Assembly (NCBI GenBank): GCA_963422275.1
Contig: OY729418.1
Location: 4,216,001-4,280,000, forward strand
DNA from: G963422275 sp963422275
GTDB taxonomy: Bacteria > Pseudomonadota > Alphaproteobacteria > Rhodobacterales > Rhodobacteraceae
Reading direction: 5' to 3'
Length of the DNA: 64,000 bases
This document shows positions 27,394 to 37,639 of the stretch, in pieces (the stretch's first letter is position 1; the number at the start of each line of letters is the position of its first letter). The position numbers and the translations under genes were made by a program. Below the pieces are notes generated by a model that did no database searches, had not been told where the DNA came from, and saw only the letters and a list, made by a program, of their open reading frames with translations.

Positions 27394-28110
27394 TCAGTCA
27401 GCCAGCAACAAGTTCACACGCCTGTTGCGTCGTCCCTTCTTCTCGATTTTTCCAAACCTGATGCTACCAATCTCGCCTGTGCGCGCAACATGAGTCCCGC
27501 CGCAAGGCTGCAGATCCACCTGACTCTTTCCGCGACCGATGCGTACAAGCCGCACCTTTCCGGCTTGCATAGGTGGGCGGACCGACATCGTTTTCACCAG
27601 CCCTGGATTGGCTTCCAATTCTGCATCTGTGATCCACTCGTCCGACACCATTAAGTCGCGCTCAATGAGTTCATTGAGACGTCTCTCCACCGAGTCTCTA
27701 TCTTCCAACGCGCCAGGCAGGTCAAAATCAAGGCGGCCCTTCTCCGCGCTAATTGCCCCGCCGGTGACAGGCAGTGGAATCACGACCGATAGAAGGTGCA
27801 AGGCAGTATGTATGCGCATATGCTTGTACCGCCTGTTCCAATCCAGCCTCTGTGTAACTTTTGCACCGATGTCCGGACAAACGGCACCTTTCTCCGGCAT
27901 CAGCTCGATCTGGCCGGATGGCCCTTGGCACGCATTTTGGATTCGGCATCGCCCGCCTTTCCATTCGACTGTGCCGCTGTCCCCGGGTTGTCCTCCGCCG
28001 GTCGCGAAAAAAACCGTTCTCTCGACGACAAAGCCACCGTTTCCCACCGCCACCACAGTGCCTTCAGCCTCTCGCAAGTATGCGTCAGAGTTATAGAGCT
28101 TGATTGTCAC
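27394..28110 (-). CDS. Alanyl-tRNA editing protein, AlaX type
   Basis: About 238 aa from a GTG at 28110 preceded by GGGGGAAAAG; the open frame is longer but that start gives VTIKLYNSDAYLREAEG, the family opening. The protein has the AlaRS-like editing motifs: FFATGGGQPGDSG, the zinc ligands HTALH, and CGGTHVARTGEIG. AlaX proteins hydrolyse Ser-tRNA(Ala) or Gly-tRNA(Ala) in trans. It overlaps the end of the mscS-type gene by 20 nt, which suggests coupled translation. Confidence 0.88.
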   Translation of the reverse strand: MTIKLYNSDAYLREAEGTVVAVGNGGFVVERTVFFATGGGQPGDSGTVEWKGGRCRIQNACQGPSGQIELMPEKGAVCPDIGAKVTQRLDWNRRYKHMRIHTALHLLSVVIPLPVTGGAISAEKGRLDFDLPGALEDRDSVERRLNELIERDLMVSDEWITDAELEANPGLVKTMSVRPPMQAGKVRLVRIGRGKSQVDLQPCGGTHVARTGEIGSIRFGKIEKKGRRNRRVNLLLAD

Positions 28111-30502
28111 CTTTTCCCCCCGAACTCTTGTTCGTCCAAAGCGAATTTGCCAGTTCGTCGGCGTTCCGTATCCAGATATCGCGCTGAGGAAACGGAATCG
28201 TAATCCCCTCTTTCTCGAACCGCTCCGCAATCGCGAAATTCAAGTCCGATTTTGCACTGAGGATGTAATTCACGTCTTCAAGTATGACGCGCAGGTCAAA
28301 TTCTAGCGCATCGGCACCAAATTGCTGGAATACGACCCGAGGGGGTGGATCGCTTAGAACATTGGGATGCTCTTTCGCAAGTTCAAGCAGAATTCTTTCC
28401 ACCCGCCTCGGGTCTGTGCCGTAGGCAATGCCCACCCGGACAATCGTGCGGCCAAGCCTGTTGCCAAGTGTCCAGTTGGTGACCTGGTTCGACATCAGAT
28501 CGTTGTTTGGGACAACTACCGTCGCTTTGTCGAAGGTTTCGATTAGCGTCGACCTGACCGAAATCCTCTTGACGGTGCCGGAGACACCATCAGCCTCGAT
28601 CCAATCCCCCTCCGTTACAGGACGCTCGATCAGCAAGATCATGCCTGACACGAAATTAGAGACGATTGTCTGCAGTCCGAAGCCCACTCCAACAGAAAGT
28701 GCTCCAGCCACAATAGCGAGCCCTGTCAGATTTATGCCAGCCACCGACACTGCAACAACAGCCGCTAGGAAAACGCCTACGTAACCGGTGCCTGTTGTAA
28801 TTGCGTTCTGCGCCCCGCTGTCCAACTTTGTATTCGGCAGAATCGAGCTGCGAAGCAGCGTCTGAACCAAGCGGGTTATCGTAGCTCCGACAGCGAAGAC
28901 TATAAAGAAGACGATGGCGTCCGTGACTGTAATGCGGGCTCCCCCAACCGAAATTCCAGCCTTTGCCATTTCCCAGTAACTCGCAAGGTTTGAATCCGCG
29001 GCTCCCCAAATTCGGGCAAGCAATGGTAAGGATACAAAGAAAAGGAGGATACCCGCCGTTATCGACGCCAATCGAAAAGCACCTGATTGCTCGTCGGCAC
29101 GCCCCACGCGAAGCACGACGAGCAAAATGCCGGAAATGATTTTCTGAACAGTAACGAATGCGCCAAGGAGTCCCAACGAACCAATGAGGGGGAACACGGC
29201 AAAACTCGCTGCAGATGTGTAACCAGTGATTGCCGCCACCGGGCTGGCGACAACAACCGCCAGCAGAATCGACGCGAGCACCGAAATTGATCTGTCCCAA
29301 ATTGTCTGTCGCTCGCCCTCGATCCTGTGCTGCGCCACGTAGACCGAGAAAATGCGCGACAGTCGATACAGGACCGCACACCCGCCAAGCGTAATTATGA
29401 ACGTCAGTACCGATCGAGCTTCTGCATTTCCATGCGCGTCGCCGAGCATGACATCGAACAGAATTTTGATTGCCGAGACCCACCCAAGGAAAGAAACGAC
29501 GGTCCGTGCCGATGCGCTCCACGCAACGCTTGGCGGTCGTGGAATCATGCTTGCCTGATATTCCGAAAAAATGGCAATTGAGAGCCACTGGGCAAAGAAG
29601 ACAAACGCAGCCATTATCGGAATTGCCTGCAGGAGATCGTTGGTCCTATAGAGTTCGATCCCGGTTGATTCCAGAGCGGCGACGAACAGGTAGACACCGA
29701 ATGTTGGTGCCGCGAATGCAGTGACGGCGAGCGGGATTCCAGCGTCAGACCGTGAATCCCTTACACCAAGCCGGCTACTGACAGCGGCCGAGAATCTAGC
29801 CAACCAACGGCGTCCGTAGGTGAGGAAAAGAAGTCCAAGCGCAAGAAGCAATATCGTGCTCGGCAGCTTCTGCCAGACATACATGCGCTGAGCATCGCTG
29901 GCGAGCGCACTTGCGAAGTCCGCTTGAACGTCGCCCAGATAGTCGCGAAAGAAGTCGAACGCAATTATCCAGTTTGCCGGCACGACTGGCGATGGGTTGA
30001 GACTGAAGAGCTTTTCGTACCAACGCTCCTGAATTATCCGGTCGATCCCTTCAATCAGGCTCTTGGCGCGTCTTTTCACTTCCTCGGCGATTCGAAACGG
30101 CGTATTGACCGCTCCCAACTCTTCTGCTAGTTGGGAGTGCCTTTCCGAAATTTGCTCTGACTCCGTTTCGCCCTCGCCTGCAGGTTCGCCAAGAGCTTCG
30201 ATCTGAGCATTCAGGCGATCAATTTTTTCAAGAAGCGGTGCCTGTCGTTGAATGGCGCGTTCCGTCCATTCAACCAGCTGGGACCGAAGGGCACGGAGAG
30301 CGGAATCGCTAGCTGCACCAGCAGCTAAAACCTCCTCCGCACGAACTGCGAGCCGCTCCCAAGCCGCCAAGTCCAGTTCGACTTCACTGACTGGCGCGGG
30401 CGCTTGGGCTACTGCAACCTCGACTCCAGCAACGGCAACCAGCGGAACAAAAAGCAGCGCAATGCAGAGTTTTCGAATCACTCCCCTGTCACCCGTCAAC
30501 AT
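28091..30502 (-). CDS. Mechanosensitive channel, MscS family with DUF3772 domain
   Basis: About 803 aa. A signal peptide (LCIALLFVPLVAVAGVEVAVAQ) is followed by a periplasmic, coiled-coil rich DUF3772 region (about residues 30-210), then roughly ten hydrophobic segments. The conserved MscS pore and beta domain has GALSVGVGFGLQTIVSNFVS and VTEGDWIEADGVSGTVKRI. Such long channels (MscK/YbiO-like) release osmolytes on hypo-osmotic stress across the inner membrane. The start at 30502 overlaps the cysteine synthase gene by 14 nt; a GTG at 30481 is an alternative. Confidence 0.88.
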   Translation of the reverse strand: MLTGDRGVIRKLCIALLFVPLVAVAGVEVAVAQAPAPVSEVELDLAAWERLAVRAEEVLAAGAASDSALRALRSQLVEWTERAIQRQAPLLEKIDRLNAQIEALGEPAGEGETESEQISERHSQLAEELGAVNTPFRIAEEVKRRAKSLIEGIDRIIQERWYEKLFSLNPSPVVPANWIIAFDFFRDYLGDVQADFASALASDAQRMYVWQKLPSTILLLALGLLFLTYGRRWLARFSAAVSSRLGVRDSRSDAGIPLAVTAFAAPTFGVYLFVAALESTGIELYRTNDLLQAIPIMAAFVFFAQWLSIAIFSEYQASMIPRPPSVAWSASARTVVSFLGWVSAIKILFDVMLGDAHGNAEARSVLTFIITLGGCAVLYRLSRIFSVYVAQHRIEGERQTIWDRSISVLASILLAVVVASPVAAITGYTSAASFAVFPLIGSLGLLGAFVTVQKIISGILLVVLRVGRADEQSGAFRLASITAGILLFFVSLPLLARIWGAADSNLASYWEMAKAGISVGGARITVTDAIVFFIVFAVGATITRLVQTLLRSSILPNTKLDSGAQNAITTGTGYVGVFLAAVVAVSVAGINLTGLAIVAGALSVGVGFGLQTIVSNFVSGMILLIERPVTEGDWIEADGVSGTVKRISVRSTLIETFDKATVVVPNNDLMSNQVTNWTLGNRLGRTIVRVGIAYGTDPRRVERILLELAKEHPNVLSDPPPRVVFQQFGADALEFDLRVILEDVNYILSAKSDLNFAIAERFEKEGITIPFPQRDIWIRNADELANSLWTNKSSGGKGDNQAL

Positions 30503-31529
30503 ACACTTCGGGCAGGACGCATTGCTTTCGTTCCAGCCACTCGGGTACCGGTAAGTCATTTTTACGCAAGAACTGCGGTGAGAACATCTTTCCCAAATAA
30601 CGCGTTCCATAGTCGCAAAGCACGGTCACAATCGTGTGCCCTGGACCTAAATCCTGCGCGAGGCGCACTGCGCCCGCTACATTGATCGCGGTCGAACCTC
30701 CAACGCACAGCCCCTCCTTGCCAAGAAGGTCGAAGCCCACTGGCAAGGCTTCCTTGTCAGGTATGCAGTACGGAAAATCGACTTCGAGCCCCTCGAGATT
30801 CCGTGTGATGCGGCTCTGTCCGATGCCTTCAGTGATTGAAGAACCCTCTGCCCGAAGCTCTCCGTGTGCGTAGAAGCTATACAATGCCGCACCCTCGGGA
30901 TCAGCCAGTCCGATTTTCACATCCGGCTTGCGCTGGCGAAGAGCAACTGCGACGCCGGCAAGCGTACCGCCTGTTCCGACTGCGCAGACGAACCCGTCAA
31001 CCTTGCCTTGGGTCTGCTCCCAGATTTCCGGGCCGGTCGTGTCCACATGCGCCTGCCGGTTGGCAACGTTGTCGAACTGATTTGCCCAGACCGCTCCGTT
31101 CTCCTCGGTTTCAGCTAACGCCTCGGCAAGTCTATCAGAGTAGCGAACATAGTTGTTAGGGTCGCGGTAGGGCACTGCGGGCACCTGAACCAATTCAGCT
31201 CCCGCGAGCAGAAGCATATCTTTTTTTTCTTGGCTTTGAGTCTCCGGAATTACGATCACGGAACGATATCCTAACGAAGCGCCAATCAATGCAAGGCCAA
31301 TCCCCGTGTTTCCGGCGGTTCCTTCGATGATCGTTCCGCCTGCCTTCAACGTCCCCTGTGCCTCGGCATCCCGAATTATCCACAAGGCGGCACGGTCCTT
31401 AACCGACTGGCCGGGATTCATGAATTCGGCCTTCCCGAGTATTTCGCAACCAGTCGTTTCCGACACTCCGTTGAGCCTAATTAGCGGCGTGTTGCCAACT
31501 GCGCTCGCAAGATCGTTGTGGACCGTCAT
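30489..31529 (-). CDS. cysK: Cysteine synthase (O-acetylserine sulfhydrylase family)
   Basis: 346 aa, fold-type II PLP enzyme making cysteine from O-acetylserine and sulfide. The PLP lysine lies in NPGQSVKDRAA, the substrate loop is EGTAGNTGIGLALIG, and the phosphate loop is AVGTGGTLAG. The C-terminal extension is longer than in E. coli CysK and matches a longer alphaproteobacterial subtype. The start at 31529 (MTVHNDLASAVGNTPLIRL) was chosen over an ATG three codons upstream by family alignment. Cystathionine beta-synthase-like activity cannot be excluded. Confidence 0.88.
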   Translation of the reverse strand: MTVHNDLASAVGNTPLIRLNGVSETTGCEILGKAEFMNPGQSVKDRAALWIIRDAEAQGTLKAGGTIIEGTAGNTGIGLALIGASLGYRSVIVIPETQSQEKKDMLLLAGAELVQVPAVPYRDPNNYVRYSDRLAEALAETEENGAVWANQFDNVANRQAHVDTTGPEIWEQTQGKVDGFVCAVGTGGTLAGVAVALRQRKPDVKIGLADPEGAALYSFYAHGELRAEGSSITEGIGQSRITRNLEGLEVDFPYCIPDKEALPVGFDLLGKEGLCVGGSTAINVAGAVRLAQDLGPGHTIVTVLCDYGTRYLGKMFSPQFLRKNDLPVPEWLERKQCVLPEVYVDG

Positions 31530-31773
31530 TTCAAGCAACGCTTTCCGGCATTGTGGACAAGACTACCCCCAACGCGAGAGGTCTGGATACAGTGCCGTGC
31601 ATCTCACGAAGCCCGTCGCACAGGCTACAGGACCTTCCTCGCATCAAGCGCATTGCACATTTGGTACAAGCCTTTTGGAGACCGCGCAATCGAAATTTCG
31701 TGCCGTTGCATGATTCAATTGCCGTACCAGATCGGTTCGACAACAAATATCCATCCGCTTGGAATTCCAATTT

Positions 31774-33066
31774 CTATAGCTTTTCCAAGCCGCACCAGCG
31801 AGCGATGAACAGTGCCATGGTTTGCGTAACCCGTCGCAAAGATTCAATATCCACGCGCTCATCGAAACCATGTATGGATTCCGCCGTTGGTCCGTAAACC
31901 AAGGCAGGCGTATCTGCATAAAGGCCGAAAAATCGTGCATCTGTCGTGGCAGTGATTGGAACCTTTTGTAGAGCAGTGCCGGTAACCATTCGGTGAGCGC
32001 CTTCAAGCGACGCGACTGCCTCGCCGCAGACAGAGGACCTGTCCTCCGCCAGTGCATAGCCACTCGCGAGAAATCCTTGATAGATGAACTCTGGGGGAGT
32101 GTATCGCAGGAATGGGTCCGCCGCAGCGGCTTCCCGCAGCACTTCTTCAATCTCCTGCTTGGCCGATTCCACATCTTGGCCAGGAAAGATGCCCATTCTA
32201 AAATCCAAGACGCACCAGCCAGGAACAGAGCTTGTCCAATCGCCTCCCTGAATTCTTCCAACATTCAGCTTGAGCGGGCGTTTCGTGGCCTGATAGAGAA
32301 CGTGCCGGCGGTCCGCCGCGTTCCAGCGAGCTTCCAGCTCATGCAATGCACTAATCAGCGGAATTGCGACCTCAATCGCGTTGACGCCAGTTTCGGCATA
32401 CGCCGCGTGAGCGGGCCTTCCCTTTAGACGAATCTGCATCCAGATCACGCCTACTTGGGCGGATACCAGTTCTTCGGACATGGGCTCAGGTATGAAAGCC
32501 GCATCGGCATTGTACCCTCGTTGGATGCAAGCGAGCGCACCGTTCCCAGTGCACTCCTCTTCTACAACCGATTGCACATGCACATTGGCTGCAGGTACCA
32601 AACCCAGATACTTTAAAGCATCCAATGCAAATACATTCGCGGACAGCCCAGCCTTCATGTCTCCCGTTCCGCGTCCGTACATCCATTTGCCAACGATTCG
32701 CGGCTCGTACGGTGCGCTTTCCCACATTTCAGGCGGGCCTTCCGGCACCACATCGATGTGCCCGTTGAGTATGAGTGATCTTCCGGTGTTAGTCCGGCTG
32801 ACATGGGTCCCCACAACGTTCAGCGCATCGTCGTAGGAACCGCCCACAGGAGAAAACCCCGAAAGGTCGCATATGTCCTCGACTTTCACGTTCCAGACAT
32901 CTACGTCGTAACCGCGTCTCCTGAGTTCCGACGCATATAGTCTCTGCGCCGCTTGCTCGTTGCCGCGTGTCGTTCGATGCCGAGCCAGTTCCTCCAGAAA
33001 GCCGATTTGATCGTCAAATGCGGCATCGACCGCTTGGAGAATCGCCGCCTGCTCAGAATTGTTCAT
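31774..33066 (-). CDS. M20-family deacylase (ArgE/DapE type)
   Basis: 430 aa metallo-hydrolase. Zinc and catalytic motifs visible: LNGHIDVVP, MYGRGTGDMKAGL, the Glu pair in VVEEECTGNG, the dimerisation-domain histidine in GRPAHAAYAETG, and ESIHGFDERVD near the end. The family removes acyl groups from amino acids such as N-acetylornithine or N-succinyl-diaminopimelate. This subgroup (ArgE/DapE-like, 420-430 aa) is often annotated acetylornithine deacetylase, but its substrate is not fixed by sequence. It lies 71 nt downstream of glcB. Confidence 0.85.
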   Translation of the reverse strand: MNNSEQAAILQAVDAAFDDQIGFLEELARHRTTRGNEQAAQRLYASELRRRGYDVDVWNVKVEDICDLSGFSPVGGSYDDALNVVGTHVSRTNTGRSLILNGHIDVVPEGPPEMWESAPYEPRIVGKWMYGRGTGDMKAGLSANVFALDALKYLGLVPAANVHVQSVVEEECTGNGALACIQRGYNADAAFIPEPMSEELVSAQVGVIWMQIRLKGRPAHAAYAETGVNAIEVAIPLISALHELEARWNAADRRHVLYQATKRPLKLNVGRIQGGDWTSSVPGWCVLDFRMGIFPGQDVESAKQEIEEVLREAAAADPFLRYTPPEFIYQGFLASGYALAEDRSSVCGEAVASLEGAHRMVTGTALQKVPITATTDARFFGLYADTPALVYGPTAESIHGFDERVDIESLRRVTQTMALFIARWCGLEKL

Positions 33067-33137
33067 GCAGATTCATCTATCGTTCCAGATTTTGAGCGCA
33101 ACGAAATCAAGGGGCTTGATCGTGACATCGGCGGGAA

Positions 33138-35294
33138 TCAAGACAAGCGCTTGAGCCTGGAGCGACGCAGATGCAGGATCGGCTCCGTGTACCCCGATGG
33201 CTGGGCCGCCCCTTCGAACACAAGATCATGCGCGGCTCGATATGCCTCGCCATCGAAGTCAGGCGCCATTGGCTTGTAGTTGGGATCATCAGCATTCTGC
33301 CGGTCAACTACCTCTGCCATCCGTCTCATCACCGTCTCAATTGTCTGCGGGTCCACAATCCCGTGGTGCAGCCAGTTTGCAAGATGCTGGGAGGAAATCC
33401 GACATGTCGCCCGGTCTTCCATGAGGGCGATATCGTCAATGTCGGGAACCTTGGAACAGCCGATACCTTGGTCAACCCAGCGAACGACATAGCCAAGAAT
33501 TCCCTGCAGGTTGTTTTCTATTTCCTGTCGAATCTCCTCATCTGACCAATTCCGGCCGCCGGCTAGGGGGATGCTCAGGATTCTGTCCACTTTGGTGGCA
33601 CGCCCAGCCGTGCGAATCTCTTCTTGGCGAGCAAATACGTCCACCAAATGATAGTGTGTCGCATGTAGTGTGGCCGCCGTCGGACTGGGCACCCACGCGG
33701 TATTCGCACCTTCCCGCGGGTGCGCATCCTTTTGAACCAGCATCGCCTGCATTTGTTCTGGCGCGGCCCACATCCCCTTGCCAATTTGCGCACGCCCGCT
33801 CAGGCCGCATGCCAAGCCAACGTCAACATTCCAGTTTTCATAAGCGGACATCCAGTCCTCTGTCTTTATGTCCGCCTTTCGATGAAACGGTCCGGCTTCC
33901 ATTGACGTGTGGATTTCATCTCCAGTCCGGTCCAGAAAGCCGGTATTGATGAAGACAACACGATTCTTCGCGGCCCTTATGCATTCCTTTAGGTTAACCG
34001 TCGTGCGCCTTTCCTCGTCCATGATTCCGAGCTTGACAGTAAATTTCTGAAGTCCAAGTACATGTTCAACGTGTTCGAAAATGTCATCCGTAATGGCAAC
34101 CTCGTCAGGACCGTGCAGTTTCGGCTTAACAACATAGACCGAACCGCAGCATGAGTTCATTCTAGTGTTCCTAATATCATGCAACGCGATCATTACGGTG
34201 CACATCGCATCCAGCAGCCCCTCGCCTACCTCCGCGCCATCTTGGTCAAGAGCGACTGGACTCGTCAGATGATGTCCTACATTCCGCACCAGCAGCAACG
34301 CCCTGCCCTTTAAGGTGAGAGGCTGGCCCGTACGGCCAAGATACTGGCGTTCAGGCCTCAGCTTGCGGTCAAATGTGCAGCCATCCTTGGTCACCTTCTC
34401 CACAAGATCACCCCTCATGATACCCAGCCAGTTCCGGTAGGCGGCGATCTTGTCCTCCGAATCGACAACAGCTACCGAATCTTCGCAGTCCATGATCGTA
34501 GTGACCGCGGATTCCAGAACGATATCCGCCAACCCCGCAGGATCACCCAAACCCACCCGATGGCTCCGATCAATCACGAGTTCGACGTGCAAGCGGTTGT
34601 TGCAAAGCAGTATGGCGCTCGGTTCCTCCGCCGTCCCCAAGAAACCTGCAAATTGGTCCTGCTTGCGAAGGCCCGTCTCTTTTCCTTCAATCGACACAAC
34701 CAGTTGACCATTTGCGACCGAATAGGCGGTGGCGTCAATGTGCGATCCCGAAACCAACTTGAATGCATTGTCAAGAAATCCCTTCCCCCAGCTTACAACC
34801 GCTTCGCCCCGAGACGGGTCGTAAGTCGATCCTGCAGGCAAGTCTCCCAAAGCATCGGTGCCGTAAAGAGCGTCGTAAAGGGAATTCCAGCGAGCGTTTG
34901 CAGCGTTGAGAGCGAACCTTGCATTCGTGACCGGGACGACTAGCTGCGGCCCGGGGATTTCGGAAATTTCAGGATCTACGCTCGAAGTGGCTATGGAAAA
35001 GGCCTCTCCTTCCGGCAACAGATAGCCGATCCCCGCAAGAAACGCTTTGTATCGAGCTGGATCGTGTGGCTGGCCTTGATTTTCGATATGCCAACGGTCA
35101 ATTTTCGATTGCAGTTCGGCCCGCCTGCGCAAAAGACGCTTGATGCGGGGACCGAATTCATTCACGAGCGTAGCCAAACCGGACCAGAATGTGGCAACCT
35201 CAATGCCCGTTCCCGGAAGTGCTTCGCTCTCTATGAATTCGGCAAATTGGCTGCAAACAAGCAACTTTGAACGATCAACCCTCGTCATTTTCAA
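33138..35294 (-). CDS. glcB: Malate synthase G
   Basis: 718 aa, full-length isoform G. It condenses glyoxylate with acetyl-CoA to malate. Recognisable stretches: VPVTNARFALNAANARWNSL near residue 120, TTIMDCEDSVAVVDSEDK with a metal ligand, GRALLLVRNVGHHLTSPVA, PKLHGPDEVAITDDIFEHVE, VFINTGFLDRTGDEIHTSME and GANTAWVPSPTAATLHATHY. Isocitrate lyase is not in the window, so the glyoxylate may come from glycolate or other sources. It is downstream of acuI with a gap of about 180 nt. Confidence 0.97.
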   Translation of the reverse strand: MKMTRVDRSKLLVCSQFAEFIESEALPGTGIEVATFWSGLATLVNEFGPRIKRLLRRRAELQSKIDRWHIENQGQPHDPARYKAFLAGIGYLLPEGEAFSIATSSVDPEISEIPGPQLVVPVTNARFALNAANARWNSLYDALYGTDALGDLPAGSTYDPSRGEAVVSWGKGFLDNAFKLVSGSHIDATAYSVANGQLVVSIEGKETGLRKQDQFAGFLGTAEEPSAILLCNNRLHVELVIDRSHRVGLGDPAGLADIVLESAVTTIMDCEDSVAVVDSEDKIAAYRNWLGIMRGDLVEKVTKDGCTFDRKLRPERQYLGRTGQPLTLKGRALLLVRNVGHHLTSPVALDQDGAEVGEGLLDAMCTVMIALHDIRNTRMNSCCGSVYVVKPKLHGPDEVAITDDIFEHVEHVLGLQKFTVKLGIMDEERRTTVNLKECIRAAKNRVVFINTGFLDRTGDEIHTSMEAGPFHRKADIKTEDWMSAYENWNVDVGLACGLSGRAQIGKGMWAAPEQMQAMLVQKDAHPREGANTAWVPSPTAATLHATHYHLVDVFARQEEIRTAGRATKVDRILSIPLAGGRNWSDEEIRQEIENNLQGILGYVVRWVDQGIGCSKVPDIDDIALMEDRATCRISSQHLANWLHHGIVDPQTIETVMRRMAEVVDRQNADDPNYKPMAPDFDGEAYRAAHDLVFEGAAQPSGYTEPILHLRRSRLKRLS

Positions 35295-35476
35295 GTCCTC
35301 GCTTTAGTCGCCTGGATATCCGTCCTAATTGAAGAAAATGCCCATCGCGGCCGGTATCGGCGCCTCATTCCAAGTTCAAGAAACGCGGCTTGTTAAATTG
35401 GCTTGGCACGGCGCCACCGCTCAGTTTCTTCGAATGCTGTGAACTTGAATCGCCTTGTAAATGGGTCCCTATTGCT

Positions 35477-36469
35477 TCACGCGTTAACGTCCACGACAAT
35501 GCGCCCGCTAACCTTGCCTTCCAATATATCTTTTCCCAGTCTTGGGAGATCCGATAGCGTCGCATCCTGAATCATCGATTCAAGCTTATCAAGCGATAGA
35601 TCAGATGCGATTCGCCCCCAAGCCTTGACCCTGTCTGGAATGGGCCGCATTACGCTGTCGATACCGAGCAAATTTATCCCCCGCAGCAGAAACGGAATGA
35701 CGGTGGCCGGCAAAGCCGCCCCTCCGGCCAGCCCGACGGCGGCGGCCGATGAGCCGTATTTCATTTGCCCGAGTACTCGGGCAAGCATTGTGCCGCCGAC
35801 TGCGTCTATGCATCCGTTCCATCGCTCGGCCTCAAGCGGACGCTTGACAGTTTCCGCAATCTCGTCGCGAGAAATTATTGCGGTTGCACCTAGAGCGGAC
35901 AGATATTCGCTTGCTTCCGGCTTTCCGGTAACAGCGGTGACTTCGTAACCGCGGCTGGTAAGCACAGCAATCGCCATCGAACCGACACCCCCTGATGCGC
36001 CGGTAACCAGAACAGGCCCTCCATCAGGCATCATTCCCTGGTCCTCTAGCGCCGAGACGGCCAACATTGCCGTGAAACCCGCTGTTCCAACTGCCATTGC
36101 CTGACGGGCATTCAATCCGTCCGGAAGCTTGACAAGCCAATCCGCCTCGACCCTAGCCTTCTGCGAATAACCTCCCCAACGCACTTCGCCAACGCGCCAT
36201 CCCGTTAGAATCACTCGGTCCCCGGGCGCGAATCGATTATCCTCGGAAACCTGAACGATTCCCGAGAAATCAATTCCTGGTACATGCGGGTAGGTCCGGA
36301 CGAGGCCTCCTCCCGACCCGAGGCAAAGCCCGTCCTTGTAGTTCAAGGTGGAGTACTCCACCGCTACAGTCACGTTGCCGCTTGGCAGGCGCTCATCACT
36401 AAGTTCCTGGACCGAACCGCTTGTCTGTCCTTCATCGTCTTTGTCAACCACAAATGCCCTGAATGCCAT
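35477..36469 (-). CDS. acuI: Acryloyl-CoA reductase (AcuI, YhdH/YhfP family)
   Basis: 330 aa zinc-free medium-chain dehydrogenase/reductase. Landmarks: YSTLNYKDGLCLGSGGGLVR, YPHVPGIDFSGIV, VLVTGASGGVGSMAIAVL (NADPH motif) and GLAGGAALPATVIPFLLRGI. AcuI reduces acryloyl-CoA to propionyl-CoA and protects cells from acrylate made from DMSP. The start at 36469 (MAFRAFVVDKD) has GGAGAGG upstream. It is 23 nt downstream of dmdA. The same dmdA-acuI order is known from marine Roseobacters, which supports the specific name over the broad YhdH call. Confidence 0.87.
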   Translation of the reverse strand: MAFRAFVVDKDDEGQTSGSVQELSDERLPSGNVTVAVEYSTLNYKDGLCLGSGGGLVRTYPHVPGIDFSGIVQVSEDNRFAPGDRVILTGWRVGEVRWGGYSQKARVEADWLVKLPDGLNARQAMAVGTAGFTAMLAVSALEDQGMMPDGGPVLVTGASGGVGSMAIAVLTSRGYEVTAVTGKPEASEYLSALGATAIISRDEIAETVKRPLEAERWNGCIDAVGGTMLARVLGQMKYGSSAAAVGLAGGAALPATVIPFLLRGINLLGIDSVMRPIPDRVKAWGRIASDLSLDKLESMIQDATLSDLPRLGKDILEGKVSGRIVVDVNA

Positions 36470-36492
36470 TGCCCTCTCCAATCTCTGTTTCG

Positions 36493-37596
36493 TCAAACGA
36501 ATGGCTGTTCGTGAATGTTCGCACTGCGGCCCCCGTCCGGTGTATGAACCAGAACCTCTGTCCCCTCATCCCAATAGCCATCTTCAATCATTCCTAGTGC
36601 GACATTCGTTCTGAGGCCAGGCGACCAGCTCGCAGACGTAATCTGCCCTGCAAACTCTCCGGCCGACTCGACACGCCAGGGACTGTGGCATTCGGGGACT
36701 GAGGCGCCGTCTATCGATAGCCAGCGAATTTCCCGAGTCCATCTTTGTTCCGCTTCCAACAACGCATCTCGCCCAACGCACAAATCCGAGCGGGCCAGAT
36801 TGCAGTATCGGGCCATACCGCACTCGTACGGGGTGTGTTCGCTTGTCATGTCAGACCCATACGAAAGAAATCCCGCCTCAATCCTTTCGGCGAGGTTCGG
36901 CCCGCCGGGTCGAACCTCCAAGTCCTGGCCAGCTTCGAACAGCGCGTTCCATATGGGCATTGCGGCCTCAGTGCCGCATGCGTAAATCTCGAAGCCACCC
37001 TGCTTCGACCAACCGGACCGAGCAACTGGATATGTCGTCCCGCCAAGCTCGAAAAAACCAAGATGAAAGAAACCGAGTTTCAGTATCCTCGTGCCGAAAA
37101 CCCTCTCCACGAGTTGGTCGGCCTTCGGCCCTTGGACGGCCAGCGGGAACACTTCAGGTTCATGCACTCGGACGTCTAGATGAGCGCCAACTGCAAGTCC
37201 ATTTGCCCAGAGGAGCAGGTCACTGTCCGCTAGGGAAAACCAATACCGTTCGTCAGACAGCTTTATGACAATCGGGTCATTCAACATCCCGCCGTTCTGG
37301 TCCACCGCCGGGCAGTACCGGCAACGGTTCGGCTTCATGTCACCGAGGTACCGGGGAGTCATCATCTGAGCGAGTTTGCCCGCGTCTATGCCATTCAGTT
37401 CGACTTGGCGCTGGCACGAAACATCCCAGACCTGAACATGAGTCTTCAGGTGCCAATAGTCCTCTTCCGCCGAACAAAATTGGAGGGGGAGCAGCATGCG
37501 GTTGTAAACGCTGCATGCTTTCAATCCGGCTTGCACAACGGCATCCCAGAACGGAGTGCGACGAACCCGGATCGTTGGAGACAGAATTAGCGGCAA
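36493..37596 (-). CDS. dmdA: Dimethylsulfoniopropionate demethylase DmdA
   Basis: 367 aa, GcvT-fold tetrahydrofolate-dependent methyltransferase. It removes one methyl from DMSP to give methylmercaptopropionate and methyl-THF. Diagnostic DmdA-like stretches are YNRMLLPLQF, DYWHLKTHVQVWDVSCQRQV, QNGGMLNDPIVIKLSDERYW, FPLAVQGPKADQLVERVFG, SRSGWSKQGGFEIYACG-like (here VARSGWSKQGGFEIYACG) and GFLSYGSDMTSEHTPYECGM. The start is a TTG at 37596 with AAGGGTGAG upstream, giving the expected N-terminus LILSPTIRVRRTPF. It is followed directly by acuI. A glycine-cleavage T protein is the main alternative and fits less well. Confidence 0.85.
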   Translation of the reverse strand: MPLILSPTIRVRRTPFWDAVVQAGLKACSVYNRMLLPLQFCSAEEDYWHLKTHVQVWDVSCQRQVELNGIDAGKLAQMMTPRYLGDMKPNRCRYCPAVDQNGGMLNDPIVIKLSDERYWFSLADSDLLLWANGLAVGAHLDVRVHEPEVFPLAVQGPKADQLVERVFGTRILKLGFFHLGFFELGGTTYPVARSGWSKQGGFEIYACGTEAAMPIWNALFEAGQDLEVRPGGPNLAERIEAGFLSYGSDMTSEHTPYECGMARYCNLARSDLCVGRDALLEAEQRWTREIRWLSIDGASVPECHSPWRVESAGEFAGQITSASWSPGLRTNVALGMIEDGYWDEGTEVLVHTPDGGRSANIHEQPFV

Positions 37597-37639
37597 CGCT
37601 CACCCTTCCGCAGCGAAATCGATTGTAAGAACGTTTCCG